Assembly (NCBI GenBank): GCA_001940855.1
Contig: MSGS01000066.1
Coordinates: forward strand, 1-64,000
Source: Christensenellaceae bacterium Phil1
GTDB lineage: Bacteria > Bacillota > Clostridia > Christensenellales > CAG-138
Reading direction: 5' to 3'
Length of the DNA: 64,000 nucleotides
In this document: in pieces, positions 52,684 to 63,400 of the stretch
How the letters are laid out: each line of letters begins with the position of its first letter
Position numbering within the stretch: the stretch's first letter is position 1
The notes under the pieces: model-generated
Told to the model about the DNA's origin: nothing
Databases searched by the model: none
Seen by the model: only the letters and a program-made list of their open reading frames with translations
Made by a program: the position numbers and the translations under genes

Positions 52684-53493
52684 ATGCCCGCAAATAACAA
52701 GATACGCTCCGCGTATGTGACGCTGCCTTCGGCGGAGCGCAAGGTTGCAGACTTTATCCTGGACAATCCTGACCGCGCCATGCGCATGGTCATCAACGAA
52801 ATAGCCGAGGCTGCCGGCGTAAGCGTGCCGAGCGTTACCCGCCTTGCAAGGAGGCTTGGATACAAGGGCTTCCTTGATTTCCGCGTGGCGCTGGCGGGCG
52901 GAGCGGCCGCAAACGGCGCAACGCAGAAGCTTTCCCCCGTGAGCGACGAGGACAGCGACTCCACCGTTATAGACAAGCTGTGCGGATACAGCATAATGTC
53001 GCTTGAGGATACATATCATGCGCTGGATAAAGATGCGTTCTGCGCCGCAGCACAGAATATTGCCGGCAAAAAGCGCGTGTTCATATGCGGCGAATCGGAG
53101 CTGCTTGCAAAGGACATGGTGCACAGCTTCAACATGATGAACATGGAAGCCATCGCCCTTTGCGATGAGGTGAGCATGGGCATATACCGCACCCGCTTCA
53201 CAAAGGACGATGCGGTTATAGCCTTCTGCCGCAGTGGCCGCAATAAGGACATATTCGATGAAATAATCGCCGCCAAGGCCGCGGGAGCGACCACGGTGTA
53301 CCTGAGCAGCTATGCCGGAAATCAGGCCGCGCAAACATGCGACTATTTCTTCACCGCATCGCACATAGGCTCGGCCAAGGTGCCGTTCAGGCTTGAAAAT
53401 TCAATGTCCACAATAACGCTGAGCACGCTTTTGATAACGCTTGTGGCGCGCTTCCGCGGCATGAGCATATCGGGGAGCAAAAATAGAAAATGA
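52684..53493 (+). CDS. MurR/RpiR-family transcriptional regulator (HTH + SIS)
   Basis: SAERKVADFILDNPDRAMRMVINEIAEAAGVSVPSVTRLARRLGYKGFLDFR. Confidence 0.9.
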   Translation: MPANNKIRSAYVTLPSAERKVADFILDNPDRAMRMVINEIAEAAGVSVPSVTRLARRLGYKGFLDFRVALAGGAAANGATQKLSPVSDEDSDSTVIDKLCGYSIMSLEDTYHALDKDAFCAAAQNIAGKKRVFICGESELLAKDMVHSFNMMNMEAIALCDEVSMGIYRTRFTKDDAVIAFCRSGRNKDIFDEIIAAKAAGATTVYLSSYAGNQAAQTCDYFFTASHIGSAKVPFRLENSMSTITLSTLLITLVARFRGMSISGSKNRK

Positions 53494-54197
53494 GCATGGG
53501 AAGCTATTTGAGCGACCTGCATACGCATACCGATTTTTCGCACGGCAAGGGCTCGCCTGAGGATATAGTCCGTGCAGGGATACGCTGCGGGCTTAAACGT
53601 ATAGCCATAACGGAGCACGCGGGCGGGCACGTTTTTTCCGGCGTGCGCGGCGAAAAGCTGACGCGGCTTAGAAAGGAGACGGAGCGCCTTGCAAGCGTTT
53701 ACGCGCGGGATATAGAGGTCCTATTCGGCCTTGAATGCAACCTGACCGGCTTTGGCGAATGCGATGCGCCAAAGGACAGGAGCATGTTCGATGTGCTTCT
53801 GCTGGCGTATCACAAGGGCGTTGTGCCGCGGGACGGCTTTTTGCTGAAGCGCTCCATGGAGGCCGCAGGCTTGCACAAAAGCGAACCGGAGCTGACGGCG
53901 AAGGCGCTGCTTGCCGCGGCGGAAAAATACAAGATAGACATTTTTGCCCACCCGGGCGAATATGTGAAGTGCGATATCGGGACGCTTGCCCGCGGGGCGA
54001 AGGAGCTGGGCACGATGATAGAGATAAACTCCCGCCACGTAACCCTTTCGCCGGATGACATACGGCTGATAGCCAAAATAGGCGCGGTTATGCGCCCGGA
54101 CAGCGATGCGCACAGCCCCGAGCGCGTTGGCGAGCTTGGCCCCGCCATAGCCGCCGCAGCCGCCGCCGGAGTTGAACTGCCGGGGGACGGGCTGTAA
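53490..54197 (+). CDS. PHP-domain phosphoesterase
   Basis: DLHTHTDFSHGKGSPEDIV; ITEHAGG; FAHPGEYVKCDIG; SDAHSPERVGEL; 4-nt overlap with the regulator. Confidence 0.87.
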   Translation: MSMGSYLSDLHTHTDFSHGKGSPEDIVRAGIRCGLKRIAITEHAGGHVFSGVRGEKLTRLRKETERLASVYARDIEVLFGLECNLTGFGECDAPKDRSMFDVLLLAYHKGVVPRDGFLLKRSMEAAGLHKSEPELTAKALLAAAEKYKIDIFAHPGEYVKCDIGTLARGAKELGTMIEINSRHVTLSPDDIRLIAKIGAVMRPDSDAHSPERVGELGPAIAAAAAAGVELPGDGL

Positions 54198-54277
54198 AAA
54201 ACGGATTTGAATAAAGCTGAAATGAAAAACCAACAAAGATCGGATGCTAAGCTTCTGCATCCGATTCTGCATCCGAT

Positions 54278-55084
54278 CTACTGTATCTGCTCAATTATCT
54301 GAGCATACTCTTCGGATTCAACGCTTATCACGCTGTTGTTGCGGGTAGGCATACCCGCCAGGCCGTTTGTCCTGAAAAACAAATATGTTTCACCTGATTG
54401 CAGACCCTGCGGGACGAGAATGTTGACGCTGCTCTCATCTATCGTGCCCTTGAGCACGTTGACTATTGATACGTTGGCAGTGCCGCCCGCATAGGGGGAG
54501 GAATACGTTACATCTTCTACCGTGGCGGTGAATATGGCTTCGCTTTCGGCTATCAGCTTGTCGTACGGCAATTCGTCTGTAACGGTCGGCACGGTATTTT
54601 CGCGCATGGACAATTTTGTTGCAGCGTCGATCAATTCATCTTCGCTCATGCCGGTCATACCGAACCTATCGGGCGCAATAACTTTGCCGGACTGTATTTC
54701 AAATATTGATTCGCGGTCAACGAACAGGGTGAGGGGCATGGGCCAAAATTCGGAGTCGTTCTGATAAAGGAACAGGCAGTACCTGCCACCCTCTTCCATC
54801 AGCCCTACTACTCCGTATATGCTTACGGAGTCCACATCCTGCCCGCATAAGACCTTAAGATCCTTTATGTGGAAAAAGCTGTGGAGGTCATCGGCTTGTT
54901 CCACGCTATCAACTGCACCGATGATGACGTTATCCGCATTTTCGGATAGCTGTTCAAGCGTGGTGTACTCGTAATCGTATTGGGGAACGGAAGGCGCAAG
55001 CCCCGGGTTGTTGTTTGCACATGCACTTATAATCGTGAGCAGCGTGCAAACGAGCAAAATCATCAATGATTTTTTCATACACAT
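54278..55084 (-). CDS. Lipoprotein with an internally duplicated domain
   Basis: Lipobox TIISACAN; repeats SENADNVIIGAVDSV and IAESEAIFTATVEDV. Confidence 0.7.
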   Translation of the reverse strand: MCMKKSLMILLVCTLLTIISACANNNPGLAPSVPQYDYEYTTLEQLSENADNVIIGAVDSVEQADDLHSFFHIKDLKVLCGQDVDSVSIYGVVGLMEEGGRYCLFLYQNDSEFWPMPLTLFVDRESIFEIQSGKVIAPDRFGMTGMSEDELIDAATKLSMRENTVPTVTDELPYDKLIAESEAIFTATVEDVTYSSPYAGGTANVSIVNVLKGTIDESSVNILVPQGLQSGETYLFFRTNGLAGMPTRNNSVISVESEEYAQIIEQIQ

Positions 55085-55318
55085 GTCTCCTCTCGGTTAA
55101 AATTGTGAGTCCAAAAACTGTTTCATGAGTTACTGTTAACAATGTATAATACTACCTAAGCCATAATACCACCTCCATATGACATTGAACACAAAAACCA
55201 GACGTCTCAACGATTACAACATAAGCAATTGCTTAATTATAAGATAACATAATTTACTATTAAAAAACAAGTTAAAACCTTATTAAAATAATTAAGAAGA
55301 TTAAAAACATATGTTGTA

Positions 55319-55567
55319 ACATGCCTTGTGCCGGTGTGCGGCAGCGTGGATCCGCTCAGCTGTGCACTGCTTACAAAAATGCCCGTGTGGATATTCCATG
55401 GGGAGCTTGACCGCGGCATGGGCTTCAGCGTTATTCAGGCGCATGAAATGATAAACCGCTGCGGCGGCAGCAGCAAGCTGACCCTGCTCAGCGGGCAGGG
55501 CCATGAAATACGCTGGATATACCACAGCGACAGATTCGATATTATAAACTGGATGCTTGCTCAGTAA
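55319..55567 (+). pseudogene. C-terminal fragment of an alpha/beta hydrolase (esterase family)
   Basis: PVCGSVDPLSCALLTKMPVWIFHGELDRGMGFSVIQAHEMINRCGG...GQGHEIRWIY: catalytic Asp/His end only, no N-terminal part or SD. Confidence 0.65.
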
Positions 55568-55577
55568 TTATACGGAT

Positions 55578-57155
55578 TTACGGCCGCCGTATTATCCGCC
55601 CGGCTTTAGCGCCGGTGAATACGGCGTTTTCCGCCGCTGTTTTTCCGCCGACTATAACATAATTAAGCCCTTCGCAGCGGGTGCGGAATGCGCCGTAATC
55701 TGCACGGTCTATAATCTTGTCCGCATCGAAAAGCACCATGTCCGCATCATAGCCCTTTACTATAAGCCCCTTGTCTTTAAGCCCATACACCTGCGCGGGC
55801 AGTGAGGTCATGCGCCGTATGGCTTCCGGCAGGGTGATATACTGCTTTTCGCGAACGTAGCGGCCGAGCACGCGCGGGAACGTGCCTATCGAACGCGGGT
55901 GGCAGCCGCCGCAACCGGGGTACCACATGCCGTCCGTGCCCACCATAGTGCGGCGGTATTGCATAACGCGCTTCAGATCGTCCTCGCTCATGGTATGGTA
56001 TATGCCGCCGGTGAGCAGCTTATCGTCGCGCAGAATATCGCATTGCAGCTCATATGGGTCAATGTTTAGCTCATCCGCTATGTCGTTGAGCATTCTGCCG
56101 TTGTATTCTGGGTGCGCGGGGGAGGAGCCTATCATGGTGTACTTAAAGCGCTCCTTGGGCGTTGACGTGCCGAGTATAAGCGGGCGCAGCTCGCTTCGTC
56201 CCTGCGCGGAGGACAGCATGGCAATAAGCTTATCCGTGCCGAGTGTGAACATATCGTCCGGAATGTTTGTGGAAAGGCCGGTGGCGGAGGCGGTATATGG
56301 ATATTGATCCGTAAAAACGTCGTAGCCTTCGGCGTTTATTTTTTGTATCAGTTCAAGCGTTTTGGCGGTTTTGCCCCAGTTTGCGCTGCCGCCGGTCGCC
56401 TTGTGGTGCGATATTACGCAGCGCACTCCGCTTGCGCGCACAACGCCGAGCATTTCTTCCACCGCTTCTATAAGCCCGCTGCTTTCCGAGCGCACATGCA
56501 CGGTCATAACGCCGCCGTTTTGCGCAACCACCTTGCAAAGCTCGCTCATTTCTTCCGCATCGCAATACGATCCCGGCGGATATATAAGCCCGAACGATAT
56601 GCCGAACGCTCCGCCGTCCATGGCCTGCTGAACAAGGGCTTTCATCTGCTCCATCTCATATGCCGTGGGCTTGCGGTTTTCAAAGCCCATTACCGCCGCG
56701 CGAATCATGCCGTGGCCAACAAGGAACGCCATGTTTGTGCCGAGCGGCTTATCAATATGGTCAAGATAGCCGCCGAACGTGAAGCGGTTTTCAACGGGGG
56801 ACGGCAGCGCGCCGCCCTTGAGGGAGCTTATTATGCGAAGGGCGTCATCTATATGCCGCGGCGAAACCGGGGCGGCGGAATCGCCGCACATGCCGGTTAT
56901 TTGTGTGGTTATGCCCTGCTCCACGGCGCAGATGCATTCGGGGTATTCTTCAACTATAACGTCCTGATGGCTGTGCGCGTCTATAAAGCCGGGCGCAAGC
57001 GTGAGCCCGGAGGCATCGATAACGCTTTCGGCTTGGGCATTTATTGCCTGCGCCATGGCTGCTATTTTGCCGCCCGATATGCCTATGTCGCTATGGAAGC
57101 CTTCCGCGCCCGTGCCGTCCAGCACATATGCGTTTTTTATCAGCAGATCATACAT
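55578..57155 (-). CDS. N-acyl-D-amino-acid deacylase (D-aminoacylase)
   Basis: 525 aa; LAPGFIDAHSHQDVIVEEYPECICAVEQGITTQITGMCG; CVISHHKATG; MVGTDGMW; SD ggaggaac. Confidence 0.9.
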   Translation of the reverse strand: MYDLLIKNAYVLDGTGAEGFHSDIGISGGKIAAMAQAINAQAESVIDASGLTLAPGFIDAHSHQDVIVEEYPECICAVEQGITTQITGMCGDSAAPVSPRHIDDALRIISSLKGGALPSPVENRFTFGGYLDHIDKPLGTNMAFLVGHGMIRAAVMGFENRKPTAYEMEQMKALVQQAMDGGAFGISFGLIYPPGSYCDAEEMSELCKVVAQNGGVMTVHVRSESSGLIEAVEEMLGVVRASGVRCVISHHKATGGSANWGKTAKTLELIQKINAEGYDVFTDQYPYTASATGLSTNIPDDMFTLGTDKLIAMLSSAQGRSELRPLILGTSTPKERFKYTMIGSSPAHPEYNGRMLNDIADELNIDPYELQCDILRDDKLLTGGIYHTMSEDDLKRVMQYRRTMVGTDGMWYPGCGGCHPRSIGTFPRVLGRYVREKQYITLPEAIRRMTSLPAQVYGLKDKGLIVKGYDADMVLFDADKIIDRADYGAFRTRCEGLNYVIVGGKTAAENAVFTGAKAGRIIRRP

Positions 57156-57172
57156 TCTTCAGTTCCTCCGTT

Positions 57173-57259
57173 TCAGTTCATGTCGGGCCGCTTTTCGGGC
57201 GCCATTCTGTATCCAACGCCCAGAGAAGCATCGGAAATGTTCCACAGCACAAATTCAGC
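57173..57259 (-). pseudogene. C-terminal remnant of a truncated minus-strand gene
   Basis: Minus strand reads ...TGA-AEFVLWNISDASLGVGYRMAPEKRPDMN-stop; coding-like but closed at its 5' side by a stop at 57260-57262. Confidence 0.5.
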
Positions 57260-57498
57260 TCAAAATCCTGCGTTTTGTGGGCTTTGGGTACATAGCTTAA
57301 AGACCTCGGACAAGGTGTTGAAGTACGGCGAAAATAACAGAGTGGACTTCTCCGAACATCCTACGGTAGTTAAGCGTGGCAGCGTTAGAACAATCAATAT
57401 TTACGCCGCTGTTCCCGATGTTGCATAGGACAAGCCTATCGCACATTGGAATTTAACACCGACCTACGGTACAATATAAACGCAAGGAGGTCGAGAGT

Positions 57499-57678
57499 AT
57501 GAAAGACAAAATCACTCATCTATATGTAGACAGTCACGAAAGGACGCTGATATTACATAGCCTTGTGGAGCTGAAAAATGCTCTCATACGGCAAGGCAGA
57601 TATACGGACTGCATTGACGAACTCATTTTCAAGGTAGCCAATGCGCCCGTCAAGAAAATGAAAATCGAATATGTCTAA
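57499..57678 (+). CDS. Small ICE protein (59 aa)
   Basis: MKDKITHLYVDSHERTLILHSLVELKNALIRQGRYTDCIDELIFKVANAPVKKMKIEYV; SD aaggagg. Below the ORF-track length cut-off. Confidence 0.75.
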   Translation: MKDKITHLYVDSHERTLILHSLVELKNALIRQGRYTDCIDELIFKVANAPVKKMKIEYV

Positions 57679-57802
57679 GTCAATTCAAGAGTGAGCCGCT
57701 TATTCTTTTCCATAAGAGTAAGCAGCTTTTTTGCGTTCTCTGTACGATTTACATAGCCGCCCTGACAAAGCGGCTAAATCTATGCGAAAGGAGGACGCAG
57801 CT

Positions 57803-58630
57803 ATGTCAAATTGCAAAGTGATTGCTCTGACCAACCAGAAAGGCGGTGTTGGCAAGACCACAACGGCAGTCAATCTGGGTGTGGGTCTGGCGAAGCAAGG
57901 AAAAAGAGTGCTGTTGATTGACGCCGATGCACAGGCAAATCTCACAATGGCTCTTGGTTACAGCCGACCAGACGATTTACCCATTACGCTATCCACAATC
58001 ATGCAGAACATCATAGACGATAAATCTTTTGATGTTTCGCAAGGGATTTTACCTCACAGCGAGGGCGTTGACCTGCTCCCGTCAAACATCGAGTTATCTG
58101 GCTTTGAAGTAAGGCTAATCAATGCGATGAGCCGTGAGCGTGTTTTGAAAACCTATGTAAATGAGGTTAAGAAAAACTACGATTATGTGCTTATCGACTG
58201 TATGCCGAGCTTGGGTATGATAACCATTAACGCATTGGCGGCGGCTGACAGCGTGGTTATCCCAACACAGCCCCACTATCTTTCTGCAAAAGGCTTAGAG
58301 CTGTTGCTTCGCTCCGTGTCAATGGTCAAGCGGCAAATCAATCCCAAACTCAGAATTGACGGTATCTTAATGACAATGGTTATGCCCCGCACCAACATTT
58401 CAAAAGAAATCACGGCGACGGTCAAGAACGCCTATGGTCAGAAAATCAAGGTGTTTGATACCGAGATACCTCATTCTATCCGTGCGGTGGAAGCAACCGC
58501 AGAGGGTAAAAGCATTTTCGCCTACGACAAAGGCGGCAAGGTTGCCGCAGCGTATGAACAGTTCTCAAAGGAGGTGGCAGAGCTTGGCGAGAAACAGAGA
58601 AACCAAAATCGAGCTGACCGCTTACGATGA
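57803..58630 (+). CDS. parA: ParA/Soj-family ATPase
   Basis: KVIALTNQKGGVGKTTTAVNLGVGLAKQGKRVLLIDADAQANLT; SD aaaggagg before ATG 57803. Confidence 0.95.
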   Translation: MSNCKVIALTNQKGGVGKTTTAVNLGVGLAKQGKRVLLIDADAQANLTMALGYSRPDDLPITLSTIMQNIIDDKSFDVSQGILPHSEGVDLLPSNIELSGFEVRLINAMSRERVLKTYVNEVKKNYDYVLIDCMPSLGMITINALAAADSVVIPTQPHYLSAKGLELLLRSVSMVKRQINPKLRIDGILMTMVMPRTNISKEITATVKNAYGQKIKVFDTEIPHSIRAVEATAEGKSIFAYDKGGKVAAAYEQFSKEVAELGEKQRNQNRADRLR

Positions 58631-59531
58631 CCTGTTCCAGACGGACGAAAGCCGTGCGGAAGCAGCTTTAAGCAAGATACGGGATATTCCCCTGTCGGAG
58701 ATTGACGAGTTTCCAGACCATCCGTTCAAGGTTTTAATGGACGAGGATATGGAACAGCTTGTCGAGAGCATTAAGCGCAACGGCGTAATGACCCCTGCTA
58801 CCGTGCGCTTAAAAGATGACGGGCGGTATGAGCTTATCAGCGGTCACAGACGAAAAAAGGCTTGTGAGCTTGCGGGGCTTGAAACCCTCAAATGCGAGGT
58901 CAAAGACCTTACCCGTGATGAAGCTATTATCATTATGGTGGAAAGCAATCTGCAAAGGTCTGTTATTCTGCCGAGTGAAAAAGCCTTTGCCTACAAAATG
59001 CGACTTGAAGCGATGAAGCGACAAGCAGGCAGACCCACGAAAGATAATTATTCCCCATTGGGTAATAATTCTGACTTTGCGACTTCAAGTGATGAACTTG
59101 CAGAAAAAGTAGGCGAAAGCAAAAATCAAATTTTCCGTTTTATCCGCTTGACCGAGCTTGTACCCGAAATTCTCCAAATGGTAGACGAACGGAAAATTGC
59201 TTTCCGTCCTGCGGTGGAGATTTCCTATCTTGCCGAGGGACTGCAGTACACCTTGCTTGAAGCGATGAGCTATAACGACGCTACTCCCTCGTTGGCGCAG
59301 GCTATCAAAATGAAAAAGTTTAGCCAAGACGGAAAACTGACGGATGAGGTTATCCAATCCATTATGGAGGAAGAAAAGCCAAACCAAAAGGAAAAGCCCG
59401 CTTTCCGTGATGAACGGATAACCAAGCTCATTCCGAAAACAGTTCCCAAAGGACAGGAAACGGATTTTGTTGTCAAGGCGTTGGAGTTTTACAACCGACA
59501 CCTGCAACGGAACAAAGCGCACGAAAGATAG
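58584..59531 (+). CDS. parB: ParB/RepB-family nuclease-domain protein
   Basis: IPLSEIDEFPDHPFKV...LISGHRRKKACELAGL...ESNLQRSVILPSEKAFAYKMRLEAMKRQ; probable TTG start after ggaggtggcagagc, overlapping parA. Confidence 0.9.
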   Translation: MARNRETKIELTAYDDLFQTDESRAEAALSKIRDIPLSEIDEFPDHPFKVLMDEDMEQLVESIKRNGVMTPATVRLKDDGRYELISGHRRKKACELAGLETLKCEVKDLTRDEAIIIMVESNLQRSVILPSEKAFAYKMRLEAMKRQAGRPTKDNYSPLGNNSDFATSSDELAEKVGESKNQIFRFIRLTELVPEILQMVDERKIAFRPAVEISYLAEGLQYTLLEAMSYNDATPSLAQAIKMKKFSQDGKLTDEVIQSIMEEEKPNQKEKPAFRDERITKLIPKTVPKGQETDFVVKALEFYNRHLQRNKAHER

Positions 59532-59723
59532 CCGCACACCGAGGGCGAGGTCTGCCTGTTTGCGTGGATAGCCGCATTTTGCGCTTCCCCCTCTCCACAC
59601 CTCACCCCCTAACTACTGCCAAGACTATCCGAGAAAAGAATATCTGCAATATATCTCAAATCTGTTTGTACCTTTGAGGACTTCGGCTTTTTTTCATATA
59701 ATGAAGCCATAAAGGAGGTCGAG

Positions 59724-60398
59724 ATGATGAGAAAATCAATACTTGCAACGCTTCTTGTGCTGATAATGCTGCTTTGTGGCTGCTCCGATGTTTCAACAGC
59801 CCCCACACAGAATGACGAAACTGAGCTTGTGTCGGAAACCGAAGCTGCTGCCGAAGCCGAAAGCACAAAGAGCATTTATTTCTCGGAAAGTAACGAGAGC
59901 GAAGCTACAGAAACGAGTGCAGCGCTTGAAACTGTCGCAGAGGTAACGGAGCGTGAGCCTGTTCAGAGCGAAACGGTAAAGCAAACCGAGCCTGTCAAGC
60001 AGAGTGAAGCAGAAACACCTGCGACGAAACCCACTGCGGGAAATAATAATCCGCCGCCTGTGGAAATGCCGACGCAAACCGCTTCCGAAAACACAAAGAC
60101 AGCCTATGATTTTGAGTTTGATATGGAAGCGATAAAGGCGGATTGTATCGGTGTCGGGCAGTCAATGGGGCTTTGTTTGGATACCTCTCTCACTCCGAGC
60201 AATGCAAGCTGGTGGAATCCTGTAACGGCATCACGGAGCAATCAAGGCGAAGCCTTAAAGCAGAGCCTTGAAAGCTATATCAAGTTTCATACCGCTGAAA
60301 ATCTCAGCGCATACGGAATTGATGAAATCTCAGATTTTAATATCTGCTGCGAAGCAAAAGGAAACGGCGAATATTTGGTTTACTTCCTTTTTGCATAA
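59724..60398 (+). CDS. ICE-encoded lipoprotein with Glu/Thr-rich linker
   Basis: Lipobox LIMLLCGCSD; low-complexity acidic spacer; small C-terminal domain. Confidence 0.75.
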   Translation: MMRKSILATLLVLIMLLCGCSDVSTAPTQNDETELVSETEAAAEAESTKSIYFSESNESEATETSAALETVAEVTEREPVQSETVKQTEPVKQSEAETPATKPTAGNNNPPPVEMPTQTASENTKTAYDFEFDMEAIKADCIGVGQSMGLCLDTSLTPSNASWWNPVTASRSNQGEALKQSLESYIKFHTAENLSAYGIDEISDFNICCEAKGNGEYLVYFLFA

Positions 60399-60480
60399 AC
60401 GGCAGCAAGGCTTATCCCTCTGTTTCAAAAACAGGGGGATTTTTTATACCCAAAATCAAGAAAGGACGGTTTAACAGTCT

Positions 60481-63400
60481 ATGAAAAACAAGTTTAAGAA
60501 GAACGGAAGGCGGCTTCTGGCGGCTATTCTCTGCCTTGTTATGGCGGTTATGGCATTGCCGATGTCCGCCTTTGCGTGGACAAGCGAGGAAGGCGTTAGC
60601 TGCACTTCCTCATTCGGGGACTACTATGTCGGCTCTGACGGAGGATACTATCGCAGCAAATCCTCTTATTCGTTCATCGTGTACGACAGCGACGGCAACA
60701 CTTCTGTAAGAACAATCAGCGCAGGCAACGCCAAGCGCAAATACCTGATGACTGACAGCAGCGGAACGCACCAAGTTTACTGCGTGGAGTCTGGTATTGA
60801 TTTTAATACGGGAAACAGTTATGTATCCAAGAATGGCAAAAACAGCTCCTATTTTCGCAAGCTGCCGACCGAAGCGCAGTTCGGCGTAATGATGGCTTTG
60901 ATGTACGGTTGGCACGAGGGAAAATCCTCGCCCGTTGCAGGCACGAACACAGGCGATTATGCGTTTGCGACCCAAACGATTATCTGGGAATATCAGCAGC
61001 AGCTCCGCACAAGCCCGTCCGACCTGCACAGCGCAAACGGCATTGATGCGGACACTTACCGCTATTCCCTAAAGGGCAGACCTGCCGAGAAGTGTTATGA
61101 CTGGATTTTGTCGCAGATGGCAAGTCACTACACCATTCCGAGCTTTGCCGCAAGAAATCAGAACAAGGCAGACACCTATACGCTCAAATATAATCCCGAC
61201 AAGCAGAATTACAGCTTGACCCTTACCGACACAAACAACACCCTCGCCAATCTAAGCCTTTCGGCAAGCGGCATTAAGGTGTCCAGAAGCGGAAATCAGT
61301 ACACCTTTACAAGCGACAAAATGATTACTTCGCCTATTACGGTATCCGCACAGAAAGCCGTTAGTCTGGATTGCGACGAAATGCTTATCTGGGGCTGCGT
61401 AGGCAAGCAAACAATGGTTTCAGGAGCTTCCGACCCTGTATATTTCTATTTTAAGATTGATACCGAAACCTACGGAACGGGTCTTATCAAAAAGACTTCT
61501 GAGGACGGTGTTGTATCTGGCATCAAATTCAATATTTCTGGCAACGGCGTAAATCAAACCGTCGTGACCAAAGCAGACGGCACGGTAGATATTTCTTTGA
61601 TGCCGGGGGTCTACACCGTCACAGAACAGCCGATTGACCGATATGAGCCGCAGAGCGTTCAGAGAATTACTATTGTAAGCGGTCACACCTCTACCGTGAC
61701 CTTCAGCAATACGCTGAAGCGTGGAAGTCTGGAGATTATCAAAAGCTCCGAGGACAATCTGGTGGAAGGAGTGAAATTCCATCTTTACGGCACATCTTTA
61801 AGCGGTCTGCCCGTTGATGAATACGCCGTGACCGACGAAAACGGCGTTGCAAAATTTGAAAATGTGCTTATCAGCGGCGCTGACCCTTACACCGTAGAGG
61901 AAATTGACACGGCGACACGCTATGTTATTCCCGCTTCTCAGACTGCGCCTATCGAATGGGAAAAGGTAACGAGCCGTAGCTTTACAAACATTCTCAAAAA
62001 ATTCAATGTGACCGTAACGAAATCCGATGCGGAGATGGGTACGGCACAGGGCGACGCTTCTCTTGCGGGTGCGGTCTACGGCATTTATAAAGGCGAAGAA
62101 CTCATTGACACCTACACGACCGATAAAAACGGTCAGTTTACGACGAAGTATTATGTGTGCGGCAACGATTGGACTGTCCGAGAAATCAGCCCGTCCGAGG
62201 GCTATCTGCTCGACAGAACAATCCACAAGGTAGGCGCAGAACCAGAGCTTTATACCGTGGAGTTTAATTCTACCGCAAATGATGTGACCGAGCAGGTCAT
62301 CAAGGGCAATATCGCCATTATCAAGCATACTGACAACGGCGAAACGCAGATTGAAACACCCGAAACAGGCGCAGCCTTTGAAGTGTTCCGCAAGGCGGCA
62401 GGCAACTTTGATGCCGCAAAGGAAACCGAGCGAGATATTCTCACTTGTGATGAAAACGGCTTTGCCCAGACAAAGGATATGCCTTACGGTATCTACACCG
62501 TCCGCCAGACCTCTGGTTGGGAGGGGCGTGAGCTGATGAAGCCCTTTGATGTGTTTATCAGCAAGGACGGTCAGACCTACCGCTATCTTATCAACAACGC
62601 AAACTTTGAAAGCTATATCAAGGTCGTGAAGAAAGATGCGGAAACGGGCAACACCATTCCGTATGCAGGCGCAGGCTTCCAGATTTACGACCCGAACGGA
62701 AACCTTGTGAAAATGACCTTCACCTATCCCGAAGTGACGACCATTGATACCTTTTATACCACAGCCGACGGCGAGCTTATTACGCCGCAGACCTTGGAAT
62801 ACGGCAAGGGCTATTCTCTGGTTGAGGTACAAGCGCCGTATGGCTATGTGCTGAACTCCGACCCTGTCTATTTTGATGTGATGCAGGAAAACTCCGAGAT
62901 TGACAGCGGCATTACCGTCATTGAGGTGGTACGCTCCAATGTGGCGCAGAAAGGCACGATTACCGTATCCAAATCGGGCGAAGTGTTCAGCTCCGTCAAT
63001 GAAGCAGGCGGCTTGTATCAGCCCGTCTATGCGGTGCGTGGGCTTGAGGGCGCAGTTTATGAGATTACCGCCGCCGAGGATATTCACACGCTGGACGGTA
63101 CGCTCAGAGCTTCTAAGGGCGAGGTTGTCGATACCGTTACCACAGGTGCAGACGGCACGGCGGTAAGCAAGGAACTCTATCTCGGCAAATACGAGGTCAA
63201 GGAAATCACAGCTCCGTTTGGAATGGTGCTGAACGAGGAAACTCACGCCGTTGAGCTTGTATATGCGGGTCAGAATGTCGCTGTTACTGAAACCGCCACT
63301 TCTTTCTATAACGAAAGGCAGCGTGTAGAAATCGACCTTATCAAGCGTCTTATGACGGACGAAGCCTACGGCATCGGCAAGAACGGCGAAATTTTTGATG

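Noticed and set aside
54239-54275. Short tandem duplication ttctgcatccga-ttctgcatccga
   Set aside because: Only two 12-nt copies in an intergenic tail; likely slippage or chance.
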